The position numbers and the translations under genes were made by a program. The notes below the pieces were generated by a model, which was not told the DNA's origin, ran no database searches, and saw nothing but the letters and a program-made list of their open reading frames with translations. A DNA stretch of 36,842 nt from an uncultured Denitrobacterium sp. (GTDB lineage Bacteria; Actinomycetota; Coriobacteriia; Coriobacteriales; Eggerthellaceae), in the NCBI GenBank assembly GCA_905236045.1, contig CAJOOG010000075.1, positions 1 to 36,842 of the forward strand. Direction: 5' to 3'. Below, in pieces: positions 15,357-22,707 of this stretch (its first letter is position 1; every line of letters starts with the position of its first letter).

Positions 15357-16841
15357 CTAGGCGGCAGGGAACGCTTTGCCGTCATCATCGACCGTGGTCG
15401 AGAAGGCAACCGATGTGCCCGAGAGCTTCGCACTGTAGGAGTTCAGGTTCTCCAGCAGCTCGGTCGCGTCGTCTCCCGTTAGGGGGGTGGGCTGGTAGTC
15501 GTTGCGGTTGGTGCTGCCCGAAAGCCGGCAGGGCACCACGTCTACCGTGCTGGCGGAGGCATTTAGGCCCTCTTCGTTCACGGTGAAGGTTTGCTGGAAG
15601 ATCATGGTGTCCTTGTCCGAGGGGTTCTTGTTGCCGCCGAAGCAGAAGTTGCCCAGCGAGTAGGCGATGTAGTGCCCGTTGTAGTTCTCCACGCCCTGCA
15701 GCACGTGCGGATGCCCGCCCAATACCAGGTCGGTCCCGGCGTCGATGGCCGCATGGGCGAGCACCACCTGCTCGTCGTCGGGGGTGTACTGGCGCTCGGT
15801 GCCCCAGTGGAACACGCCGATGATGACCTGGCAGCCCTGATCCTCGAGCGACTGCACGTTGGTCTGCATCTGCTCGGCGGCGGCCTCGTAGCCGCGCAGC
15901 GCGTTGCCGCCGTAGAGCCCCACCTTCACGCCGTCGATTTCGTAGATGGCCGTCTTCTCGTAGCCGAACACGGCCAGCCCCGCGCCTTCGAGCGTGCTGA
16001 CGGTGTCGTCGTAGGCGTTCTGGCCGTAGTCGAGCGTGTGGTTGTTCGCGATGCCGGCCGCTTCGATGGAGCCCTGCGTGAGGATGTTCACGTAGGAGGG
16101 GTCGCCGCGGAATGCGTAGGTCTTGTCCGCCCTCTCGCCGCGGGTGGAGAGCGTGCCCTCGAAGTTGCAGATGGAAAGCTGGTCCTGGGAGAAGACGGGC
16201 TCCACGCTGCGCATGAAGTAGGAGGTGTCGGAGCCCTCTTCCTCGAAGACGCTGTTGAAGTTCGTGCTGACCTCGAAATTCTCGTCGGTGCCCAGCGTGC
16301 AGTCGCCGCAGGCGGATATGGTGAAGGTCTTGGGGCCGGTTTGCGTCGCCGGCTCCGTCTGCTCCGAGGAAGCCTCCGAGGCCTCCATGCTCGCCTGCTC
16401 GGCGGATTCGCCGGAAGAGCCTTCGCCGTCGGTGCCGCCCGGCCCGGCCAGGATGCCCCCGCAGGCGACCAAGCGGATGAGCAGGAACAGGCACACGACG
16501 GCGATGATCCCGATGAGAAGGGAGGGCCGTCGGCGGCGAGGTGCGCGGGCGGTAGGGGTAAAAGCGGCAGAGACCTGGTGGTTCTGCGAGTGGGCCGCGC
16601 GTCGAGGCGGAGTCTGCGCGCAGACGCGTTGTTGCGTCCGCGCTGCGCGGGCGGATTGGGGTTTGCGTGCGGTCTGGGGCTGCTGCGCGGGGCGTGCGGC
16701 CTGGGTTTGGCCTGCACGTGCCGTGCGCCCGCCGGAGCCTCGCGCACGTGCGTGGTCCTTAACCGAAGGCCTGGTTCGATTCGCCATCTGACGGGCAGAT
16801 GCTCGATTGCGCGGGCTTTTGCGATTCCCCTGCTCTGCCAT
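15357..16841 (-). CDS. CapA/PgsA-family calcineurin-like phosphoesterase, membrane anchored
   Basis: The 494-residue protein has an unusual basic, Ala/Gln/Arg-rich cytoplasmic tail of about 105 residues, one membrane segment (about 107-129) and an acidic Ser/Glu linker. The extracellular metallophosphatase-like CapA domain starts at about 165. Metal-site motifs are clear: SACGDCTLG, CNFEGTLS, ANNHTLDYG, GVFHWGTE and GGHPHVLQG, followed by YSLGNFCFGG. The family includes the poly-gamma-glutamate synthesis protein CapA/PgsA. No capB/capC genes are nearby, so a general cell-surface phosphoesterase role is equally possible. Start 16841 is preceded by GGGGAAAGG. It lies 58 bases upstream of serA on the same strand. 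Confidence 0.85.
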   Translation of the reverse strand: MAEQGNRKSPRNRASARQMANRTRPSVKDHARARGSGGRTARAGQTQAARPAQQPQTARKPQSARAARTQQRVCAQTPPRRAAHSQNHQVSAAFTPTARAPRRRRPSLLIGIIAVVCLFLLIRLVACGGILAGPGGTDGEGSSGESAEQASMEASEASSEQTEPATQTGPKTFTISACGDCTLGTDENFEVSTNFNSVFEEEGSDTSYFMRSVEPVFSQDQLSICNFEGTLSTRGERADKTYAFRGDPSYVNILTQGSIEAAGIANNHTLDYGQNAYDDTVSTLEGAGLAVFGYEKTAIYEIDGVKVGLYGGNALRGYEAAAEQMQTNVQSLEDQGCQVIIGVFHWGTERQYTPDDEQVVLAHAAIDAGTDLVLGGHPHVLQGVENYNGHYIAYSLGNFCFGGNKNPSDKDTMIFQQTFTVNEEGLNASASTVDVVPCRLSGSTNRNDYQPTPLTGDDATELLENLNSYSAKLSGTSVAFSTTVDDDGKAFPAA

Positions 16842-16873
16842 GCTGCGTTTCCTTTCCCCGTTCGGCTGCGCCT

Positions 16874-16879
16874 ATGATA
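16874..16879 (-). promoter_or_regulatory. -10 element of the capA-like gene
   Basis: On the minus strand TGC precedes TATCAT by no gap (TGC-TATCAT), an extended -10 about 33 bases before the start codon at 16841. The position of its -35 coincides with the large palindrome at 16894-16920. Confidence 0.5.
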
Positions 16880-16893
16880 GCAGGACCCGCATC

Positions 16894-16920
16894 GACGTGG
16901 GTAACCGGGTTGCCCACGTC
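16894..16920. promoter_or_regulatory. 27-bp near-perfect palindrome upstream of capA (operator candidate)
   Basis: The arms GACGTGGG (16894-16901) and CCCACGTC (16913-16920), plus inner AACC/GGTT, give twelve symmetric pairs around a single central base with one mismatched pair. There is no room for an RNA loop, so it is more likely a protein-binding site than a terminator. It overlaps the -35 region of the capA promoter. Confidence 0.55.
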
Positions 16921-16993
16921 AGGGGGGACGTGCCGTCTGCGCTGCCGTGGCGAGGATGGCACGTCCGCTGGCGGCCTGACCTGGGAAATGAGA

Positions 16994-17017
16994 CAAACCC
17001 GCCCCGGGGCGGGTTTG
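16994..17017 (-). terminator. Terminator of the gpx-ohrR operon
   Basis: A perfectly self-complementary 24-bp sequence with arms CAAACCCGCC and GGCGGGTTTG around CCGG lies just after the ohrR stop codon. On the minus strand it is followed by TCTCATTTCCC. It is the natural 3' end of the operon. Confidence 0.65.
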
Positions 17018-17024
17018 CCCCTTA

Positions 17025-17468
17025 TTATTCGGATGCCTCCAGGTTGTCCATCAGCTTGGCGAGCAGGTTACGCAGCGCCACGGCTTCTTCGGGGGAGAGC
17101 TGGATGCAGGAGGACATCTGGGCGGGCACGCCCAGGGCCCGCTCGCGCAATGCCTCCCCCTGCGGCGTGATGCGCAAATCCAGCACGCGCTCATCCTCGG
17201 CGCTGCGCTTGCGCTCTATCAGGCCCTTCGCCTCGAGCTTCTTCAGCAGCGGCGTCAGCGTCCCGGAATTCAGATGCAGACGCCGTCCCAGGTGCTTCGA
17301 CGAGACAGTCTTCTCCTCCCAGAGGACCATCATCGTGATGTACTGGGTGTAGGTAAGGTCGATGTCCTCCAGGAAGGGCCCGTAGCGGCGTACGATTTCC
17401 TTCGCGGCGGCGTAGAGTGGGAAGCACAGCTGGTTGTCCAGCGCGAGCGGGTCGAATCTTTCGGCCAT
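17025..17468 (-). CDS. ohrR: OhrR-type MarR-family organic-peroxide sensor
   Basis: The 147-residue product opens FDPLALDNQLCFPLYAAAKE. This is the OhrR signature, with the peroxide-sensing cysteine at position 15, the same place as in Bacillus OhrR. YTQYITMMVLWE and the winged-helix stretch LHLNSGTLTPLLKKLEAKGLI follow. Oxidation of C15 by organic hydroperoxides or hypochlorite releases OhrR from DNA. Its ATG shares a base with the TAA stop of gpx (TAATG), so translation is coupled. A second cysteine occurs in the C-terminal half (SSCIQLSP), which could allow disulfide formation. The regulated gene here is gpx rather than the usual ohr peroxidase. Confidence 0.92.
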   Translation of the reverse strand: MAERFDPLALDNQLCFPLYAAAKEIVRRYGPFLEDIDLTYTQYITMMVLWEEKTVSSKHLGRRLHLNSGTLTPLLKKLEAKGLIERKRSAEDERVLDLRITPQGEALRERALGVPAQMSSCIQLSPEEAVALRNLLAKLMDNLEASE

Positions 17469-18010
17469 TAGAGTTGCTCCTTCACGGCTGCGGCCACATC
17501 GTCCATGCTCGCGGTCGGCTCGAAGCGGGCGCGGACGTTCCCCTCCCGGTCGACGAGGAATTTGGTGAAGTTCCATTTGATGTAGGCCTTGTCCCCGTAC
17601 TCCTTATCGACGGACTTGGCGACCTTGTTCATGGCCAGGGCCTTCATGCCGCGGCCGAAGCCTTGAAAGGGGAGCTGCGTGGCGAGGTCGGCGAACAGCG
17701 GCGAGGCGTCGGGGCCGTTGACATCGATCTTCTTGAATTGCGGGAACTCCGTGCCGAACTTCAGCGTGCAGAATTCGTGGATTTCCTCGTCGGTGCCCGG
17801 CGCCTGGTTGGCGAATTGGTTGCACGGGAAGTCCAAGATCTCGAAGCCCTTGTCGCGCTCCTCTGCGTAGAGCTTCTCAAGCTCCTCGTACTGAGGGGTG
17901 AAGCCGCAGCCGGTCGCTGTGTTGACGATGAGCAGGACTTTGCCTTCGTAGTCGGAGAGTTTCGCGGTGCTGCCGTCGGGGTTCTCGACTTCGTAATCGT
18001 AGATGCTCAT
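17468..18010 (-). CDS. Glutathione peroxidase-family (thioredoxin-dependent type) peroxidase
   Basis: This 180-residue enzyme reduces peroxides. The peroxidatic cysteine is C35 in NTATGCGFTPQY (Cys, not Sec). The catalytic neighbours appear in FPCNQF and IKWNFTKFLV, and a second cysteine, C81 in EFCTLKFG, is placed like the resolving cysteine of thioredoxin-dependent bacterial GPx proteins. It is therefore probably driven by thioredoxin rather than glutathione. GGAAAGGAAA precedes ATG 18010. It is the first gene of the gpx-ohrR operon and overlaps ohrR by one base. Confidence 0.93.
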   Translation of the reverse strand: MSIYDYEVENPDGSTAKLSDYEGKVLLIVNTATGCGFTPQYEELEKLYAEERDKGFEILDFPCNQFANQAPGTDEEIHEFCTLKFGTEFPQFKKIDVNGPDASPLFADLATQLPFQGFGRGMKALAMNKVAKSVDKEYGDKAYIKWNFTKFLVDREGNVRARFEPTASMDDVAAAVKEQL

Positions 18011-18049
18011 GGGCGGTTTCCTTTCCGTGGTAGGTCTTGCGTTGAAAGA

Positions 18050-18078
18050 AAGATAGCACACAATCGAAAAGCGTGCAA
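18050..18078 (-). promoter_or_regulatory. gpx-ohrR promoter with overlapping dyad
   Basis: On the minus strand TTGCAC (18078-18073) and TATCTT (18055-18050) are 17 bases apart, and TGC precedes the -10. The spacer and -35 contain the imperfect inverted repeat GCACAC (18056-18061 region) and GCGTGC (18071-18076), one mismatch per arm. It is well placed for OhrR binding, although it does not match the AT-rich Bacillus OhrR box. Confidence 0.65.
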
Positions 18079-18133
18079 GAAAAATATGAAAAAGAGAGTT
18101 GCGGGCCTCGCGGACGCGGGCTGCGCGAGCGCC

Positions 18134-18895
18134 TCAGCTTACGTAGACGTCGTAGCGGATGGACTTGCCGACCAGGGTGTAGCTGGGGACTGCTCCGGCC
18201 AAGTGCGGGCCCTTCGCCGGGCGTTTCACCACTATTTTGAGCGGGTGGGCCGCCCGCGCCGCCTGCAGCAGGCCCGCCTCGTTGGCGCAAGGATGCTCGA
18301 GGCAGTGGAGAATCTGGAATTTCTTCTTCACGGCGGCGCTCTTGGCTCGGGCGGGGAACATCGGGTCCAAGTACACGACATCGGGGGTTTCTGGCAGCTG
18401 GGGAAGGGCGCGGATGCTGTCTTGCGTGGAAAGGGAGATGCGACGGACGGCATCCGCCAGCGCCGGGTCCGCCAAGGCGCGATGCAGGGCGTCGGCGAGC
18501 AGGGCGGAGATCGCGGGGTTCGCCTCGAATGCAATCACGCGGAATCCGGCTGCCGCCAACAGAAGGGCGTCCTCTCCCAGACCCGCGGTGGCGTCCACGG
18601 CGAGCGGCTCTTCGGCCCCCTTTACCTTCGCGGCTCGTACCAGCAACTCCCGCTGCAGCACACCGGGGCGCAGGCGCCCGACAAGCCGAGAGAGGTCGGC
18701 GGAGAGTTCCATGTCCTGCATGCAGAGCGCCAGGCCATCCGCGTCTACGCGCAGCAGCGGGTTCGCATCGGCGCGCTTCTCGGCCCGGGGGCAAAGGGGC
18801 AGGCCGAGGCGGGCGGCCAGAGCGCTCGCTTGCTCGGCGTAGTCGCTGGAGGCTGCCGCCACTCGCAGCGTTCGTCCGCACTCCCGATCGTACAT
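18134..18895 (-). CDS. rsmJ: RsmJ-like 16S rRNA (guanine-N2) methyltransferase
   Basis: In E. coli RsmJ methylates G1516 of 16S rRNA. The 253-residue product has the SAM-binding DATAGLGEDALLLAAAGF motif, an acidic strand-2 end (VIAFEANP), the catalytic DPMFPARAKSAAVKKK motif, which is diagnostic of RsmJ (DPMYPxRxKSAxVKK), and a late VVKRPxxG segment. ATG 18895 is preceded by AGGAG at seven bases. It starts ten bases after the nitrilase gene, so the two are an operon. No clear terminator follows before the gpx promoter. Confidence 0.85.
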   Translation of the reverse strand: MYDRECGRTLRVAAASSDYAEQASALAARLGLPLCPRAEKRADANPLLRVDADGLALCMQDMELSADLSRLVGRLRPGVLQRELLVRAAKVKGAEEPLAVDATAGLGEDALLLAAAGFRVIAFEANPAISALLADALHRALADPALADAVRRISLSTQDSIRALPQLPETPDVVYLDPMFPARAKSAAVKKKFQILHCLEHPCANEAGLLQAARAAHPLKIVVKRPAKGPHLAGAVPSYTLVGKSIRYDVYVS

Positions 18896-18905
18896 GGGAC
18901 AGCTC

Positions 18906-19721
18906 CTAGCGCGGCGCAGGTTCATCGATCGCTGCGTAAAGGGAGGGACGACGGTCGGCCAGAGAGAAGATATCCGCGCGCGTCCGCTCGATGGCCCCAA
19001 GATCGATGTCCGCCACGAGGAGCTCGGGGTCGGTCCCGGCTTGGGCGAGCAGGGTGCCATCCGGGGCGAAAACGCAGCTGGAGCCGGCGCGGCCCTCGTC
19101 GACGCTGCTCACGCCCGCAACAAAGACGGCGTTTTCGATGGCCCGCGCCCGCAGCAGCGTCTGCCACTGCAACACCTTGTTCGGTCCGTCCACCCAGGCG
19201 GCGGAATAGAGCAGCACCTCGCAGCCTGCAAGCGCCTGGCGCAACGCGAGCTCCGGGAAACGCAGGTCGTAGCAAATGCCCAGGCCCAGCTTGCAGAACG
19301 GCGTCTGGACCGGCTCGGGCAGCCTGTCCCCGGCCGCCATCCACCCCGATTCGCTCAAGGCGGCGGACTCGAATAGGTGCACCTTGCGATAGCTCGCCTG
19401 CCTGCGGCCCCGTCCGTCCACGACGACCAAGGCGTTGAAGGGGCGTCCGCCTTCGGGGTTGCGTTCGTTGAAGGTGTAGGCGATCCAGAGGCCCACTTCG
19501 GCGGCGATCGCGTTGACGGCGCGGCAGAAAGGCCCCTCCTCGTCTTCGGCCTGAGCGGCGAAGGCCTGCGGGTCCCCGTGGTAGGCCGTCATAATCGCCT
19601 CGGGGAAGACGATCAGGTCGGCACCTCGCTCTCGGGCTTGCCGGCTCAGGCTCTTCACCATCTCGACCACCGATTCCCCCTCCGGGCGGCGCGTCTGGGC
19701 CAGGGCTATCCGAAACGACAT
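18906..19721 (-). CDS. Carbon-nitrogen hydrolase (nitrilase superfamily, omega-amidase-like)
   Basis: The 271-residue enzyme has the Glu-Lys-Cys triad of the superfamily: E41 in VFPEAIM, K113 in YRKVHLF and C150 in GICYDLRFPEL. The last motif is like Nit2/omega-amidase and deaminated-glutathione amidase proteins, which repair or clear keto-acid amides. AAGGAG precedes ATG 19721. A TATACT -10 lies at 19762-19757 on the minus strand, facing the thrS promoter. It is co-transcribed with rsmJ. Confidence 0.88.
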   Translation of the reverse strand: MSFRIALAQTRRPEGESVVEMVKSLSRQARERGADLIVFPEAIMTAYHGDPQAFAAQAEDEEGPFCRAVNAIAAEVGLWIAYTFNERNPEGGRPFNALVVVDGRGRRQASYRKVHLFESAALSESGWMAAGDRLPEPVQTPFCKLGLGICYDLRFPELALRQALAGCEVLLYSAAWVDGPNKVLQWQTLLRARAIENAVFVAGVSSVDEGRAGSSCVFAPDGTLLAQAGTDPELLVADIDLGAIERTRADIFSLADRRPSLYAAIDEPAPR

Positions 19722-19756
19722 GCGAGCTCCTTGCGTGTGGCCTATTCCTACGCTTC

Positions 19757-19783
19757 AGTATAGCGAATGAGTTTTGCTACAAT
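19757..19783. promoter_or_regulatory. Overlapping divergent promoters of nitrilase-rsmJ and thrS
   Basis: On the minus strand TATACT occupies 19762-19757. On the plus strand TGC-TACAAT occupies 19775-19783. The -35 region of each promoter falls on or beside the -10 of the other, so polymerase binding should be mutually exclusive. The plus transcript would start near 19790, leaving a leader of about 40 bases, too short for a T-box. Confidence 0.55.
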
Positions 19784-19830
19784 CGCACGTACGTGTTTTC
19801 ACGCGCATCCATTCGAAGAAAGAAGACGCA

Positions 19831-21591
19831 ATGAAGATTCTGCACAACGATGGTCGGGTCGACGAGTGTCCCGAGGAGCTGAAGACCGAGGTGGTCCGCC
19901 ATTCGACCGCTCATCTGCTGGCCCAGGCGGTCAAGCGCCTGTACCCGCAGGCCCATTTCGGCTACGGGCCCGCCACCGATAACGGCTTCTACTACGACGT
20001 GGACTTCGGCGAGATGCAGCTTTCCGCCGACGACTTGCCCGCCATCGAAGACGAGATGCGCAAAATCGTCAAGGAGAATCTGAAGCTGTCCACCTTCGAG
20101 CTGCCCCGCGAGGAGGCGGTGAAGCTGATGGAGGAGCGCGGCGAGCTCTATAAAGTCGAGCACATCGGCGATTTGCCAAAAGACGCGCGCATCACCTTCT
20201 ACCAGCAGGGCGACTACATCGACATGTGCGTGGGACCGCACGTCACCTACACCAAGGCGCTGAAGGCCTTCGTCCTGACGGGCGTCTCCGGGGCCTACTG
20301 GAAGGACGACTCCGACAACAAGATGCTCACGCGCATCAATGGCACGGCGTTCGCGACCAAGCCCGAGCTCGAGGAGCATCTGCGCCTGATCGAGGAGGCC
20401 AAGAAGCGCGACCACCGCAAGATCGGCCAGGAGATGGAGCTGTTCATGTTCGCCGACGAGGGTCCGGGCTTCCCCTTCTGGCTGCCTAGCGGCAGTCTGC
20501 TGAAGAACCAGCTGTTCGACTACTGGCACGAGATGATGGCCCGCTACGACTACGACGAGATCGAGACGCCGCAGATCCTCTCGCGCAAGCTGTGGGAGAC
20601 GAGCGGGCATTGGGACCATTACAAGGACAACATGTACACCACGGTCATCGACGACGAGGATTACGCGGTGAAGCCCATGAACTGCCCGGGCGCCTGCATC
20701 GTATTCAAGAGCAAGCCGCGCTCCTATCGCGATTTGCCGCTGAAGCTGGCCGAAGCGGGGCGCGACCATCGTCACGAGCTGAAGGGCGCTCTGCACGGGC
20801 TGTTCCGCGTGCGGGCCTTCACCCAGGACGACGGGCACATCTTCATTCGCCCCGACCAGATTTTCGATATGGTCTTCGAGACGGCCAAGCTCTTCGACGA
20901 GTACTACCGGCAGTTCGGCTTTACCTACACCGTCGAGCTCTCCACGCGCCCGGACGATTCCATGGGCTCCGACGAGGACTGGGAGCGTGCGGAGGCTGGC
21001 CTGCGCGAGGCGCTGGAGAAGATGGGCCGCGATTATATCGTCAACGAAGGGGATGGTGCCTTTTACGGTCCGAAGATCGACTTTCACCTGCAGGACTGTC
21101 TGGGGCGCACGTGGCAGTGCGGCACCATCCAGCTGGACTTCCAGCTGCCGCAACGCTTCGATTTGGAATACACTGCGTCGGACGGCACCAAGCAGTGCCC
21201 GATTCTCATTCATCGTGCGGGCTTCGGGTCGTTCGAGCGCTTCATCGGCATGCTCATCGAGCAGTACGAGGGCAAGTTCCCGGTGTGGCTGTCGCCTTGC
21301 CAGGTGAAGGTGCTGCCCGTTTCCGAGAAGAGCCGCGACTACGCGAAGGGCGTGGGCGCACAGCTGCGCGAGGCGGGCATCCGCTGCGTGGTGGACGAGC
21401 GCGACGAGAAGATAGGCTACAAGATCCGCGAGGCGCGTTCCATCGACCGCGTGCCCTACATGCTTATCCTGGGGCAGCAGGAGGCCGAGGCCGGCAACAT
21501 CTCCGTGCGCGACCGTTCCGGCGAGACCGTCTCCTGCGATTTGGCGGATTTCACCGCAAGGGTGCAGCGGGAGATAATCGAGCGCTCTTGA
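19831..21591 (+). CDS. thrS: Threonyl-tRNA synthetase lacking the TGS domain
   Basis: ThrRS charges tRNA-Thr. At 586 residues it is shorter than the usual 635-645, because the N-terminal TGS domain is absent and the editing domain begins almost at once. Editing residues are intact (HSTAHLL and DMCVGPH). The catalytic core keeps the zinc ligands: the cysteine of MNCPG, the histidine of FTQDDGHIF and the histidine of HRAGFGSFERFIG. The C-terminal anticodon-binding domain is present (VKVLPVSEK, then DERDEKIGYKIRE). ATG 19831 follows GAAGAAAGAAGACGC. The only in-frame upstream start would add 19 residues, far too few for TGS. larE follows after 41 bases. Confidence 0.96.
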   Translation: MKILHNDGRVDECPEELKTEVVRHSTAHLLAQAVKRLYPQAHFGYGPATDNGFYYDVDFGEMQLSADDLPAIEDEMRKIVKENLKLSTFELPREEAVKLMEERGELYKVEHIGDLPKDARITFYQQGDYIDMCVGPHVTYTKALKAFVLTGVSGAYWKDDSDNKMLTRINGTAFATKPELEEHLRLIEEAKKRDHRKIGQEMELFMFADEGPGFPFWLPSGSLLKNQLFDYWHEMMARYDYDEIETPQILSRKLWETSGHWDHYKDNMYTTVIDDEDYAVKPMNCPGACIVFKSKPRSYRDLPLKLAEAGRDHRHELKGALHGLFRVRAFTQDDGHIFIRPDQIFDMVFETAKLFDEYYRQFGFTYTVELSTRPDDSMGSDEDWERAEAGLREALEKMGRDYIVNEGDGAFYGPKIDFHLQDCLGRTWQCGTIQLDFQLPQRFDLEYTASDGTKQCPILIHRAGFGSFERFIGMLIEQYEGKFPVWLSPCQVKVLPVSEKSRDYAKGVGAQLREAGIRCVVDERDEKIGYKIREARSIDRVPYMLILGQQEAEAGNISVRDRSGETVSCDLADFTARVQREIIERS

Positions 21592-21632
21592 GGTCGCGGC
21601 GCTGCCCGCCCGGGCGGCGGAAAGGGTGGTGC

Positions 21633-22580
21633 ATGTCCATGAGCTGCGGACAGGCGGCCAGCGCGACTGGCGCGGGTGTGGACGGCGCGGGCGCGCTCGG
21701 CGGGCTGGCGGATGGAGAGCCGGATGCCGAGTTGGCGGACAAGCTGGACCGCTTGCGGCGCATCCTGGCCGACGAGCACAAGGTGGCCGTGGCTTTTTCG
21801 GGCGGCGTGGATTCCAGCCTGTTGCTGGTGATGGCGGTGGAGATGCTGGGGGACAATGCCTTGGCCGTGACGGAGTGCTCGAAGCTGGTTCCCGATCGCG
21901 AGATCGCGGCCGCGCGGGCTTTTTGCGAGAGCCGCGGCATTCGGCATATTCTCTTCGAACGCGACCCCCTTGGCGACGAGAGGGTGCGGGCCAACGGAGG
22001 GGACCGCTGCTACTGGTGCAAACGCGGCATGCTCAGCGCGATTCCGGGTTTGCTCGAGGAGAATGGCTTCGCCGGCGCTCTTGTCGCGGAGGGATCGAAT
22101 CTCGATGATATGGGGGATATGCGCCCGGGCAGGCGGGCGGTGGAAGAGCTTGGCGTGGCGAGCCCCCTTCTACAGGCCGGCATGACGAAGGCCGACGTCC
22201 GCGCCCTCGCGCGTTGGAAGGGTCTCGAGGTTTGGGACAAGCCCTCGGCCGCCTGCCTGGCGAGCCGCATTCCCTGCGGCGAGGGGCTTACCGCGGAGAA
22301 GCTTGCGCTGGTCGATGCGGCCGAGCGGGAGCTGCTCGATCGCGGGTTTCGCCAGGTGCGCGTGCGCCTGGGCATCGACCATGCCCCCGACGCCTCCGCT
22401 CGCCCCGTTCGCACCGGGCGTATCGAGATCCCACCGGGGGACTTCGCGCGCTTCATGCAGGGGGACAATCCCGCCCAGGTGGAGAGTGCCCTGCGCAGGC
22501 TTGGCTTCGACTTCGTCGCTCTGGATTTGGGAGGCTACCGCACCGGTAAACTGAATCGTCCCCTGCTCCGCTCGGACTGA
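21633..22580 (+). CDS. larE: LarE-type sacrificial sulfur transferase for the nickel-pincer cofactor
   Basis: LarE donates sulfur to the pyridinium biscarboxylate precursor of the LarA cofactor. The 315-residue product has the PP-loop SGGVDSS at 56-62, GDRCYWCKR at 124-131, the characteristic GSNLDDMGDMRPGRRAV block (154-170) and PSAACLASRIPCGEG (204-218). C208 corresponds to the sacrificial cysteine segment. Extra cysteines at C126, C129 and C215 leave open an iron-sulfur-cluster version, which recycles sulfur. The first 34 residues are an Ala/Gly-rich extension. It probably shares thrS's transcript (41-base gap) and has AAAGGG before its ATG. Its partner larA lies 7.6 kb to the left on the other strand. 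Confidence 0.88.
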   Translation: MSMSCGQAASATGAGVDGAGALGGLADGEPDAELADKLDRLRRILADEHKVAVAFSGGVDSSLLLVMAVEMLGDNALAVTECSKLVPDREIAAARAFCESRGIRHILFERDPLGDERVRANGGDRCYWCKRGMLSAIPGLLEENGFAGALVAEGSNLDDMGDMRPGRRAVEELGVASPLLQAGMTKADVRALARWKGLEVWDKPSAACLASRIPCGEGLTAEKLALVDAAERELLDRGFRQVRVRLGIDHAPDASARPVRTGRIEIPPGDFARFMQGDNPAQVESALRRLGFDFVALDLGGYRTGKLNRPLLRSD

Positions 22581-22644
22581 GCACCGAAGGCCGGCACCTC
22601 AGGGAATCGCCTGTTCGCCGAAGGCTGCGAGGCGCGGCGGAATT

Positions 22645-22653
22645 TGATATAAC
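22645..22653 (+). promoter_or_regulatory. Extended -10 promoter of the Fn3 secreted protein gene
   Basis: TGA plus TATAAC (22648-22653) is an extended -10 in a short AT-richer patch. It predicts a start near 22660 and a leader of about 48 bases before GTG 22708. Confidence 0.5.
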
Positions 22654-22707
22654 GGGGGAGTGCCTTTGAACGGGTGCTCGGCGGACAATCATCGCAGGGG
22701 ACGGTGC

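Noticed and set aside
17417-19438. 673-codon plus-strand frame
   Set aside because: It is antisense to ohrR, gpx, rsmJ and the nitrilase, all of which have diagnostic motifs and ribosome sites.
19784-19830. T-box leader for thrS
   Set aside because: Only about 40 bases separate the promoter from the start codon, too little for a T-box.
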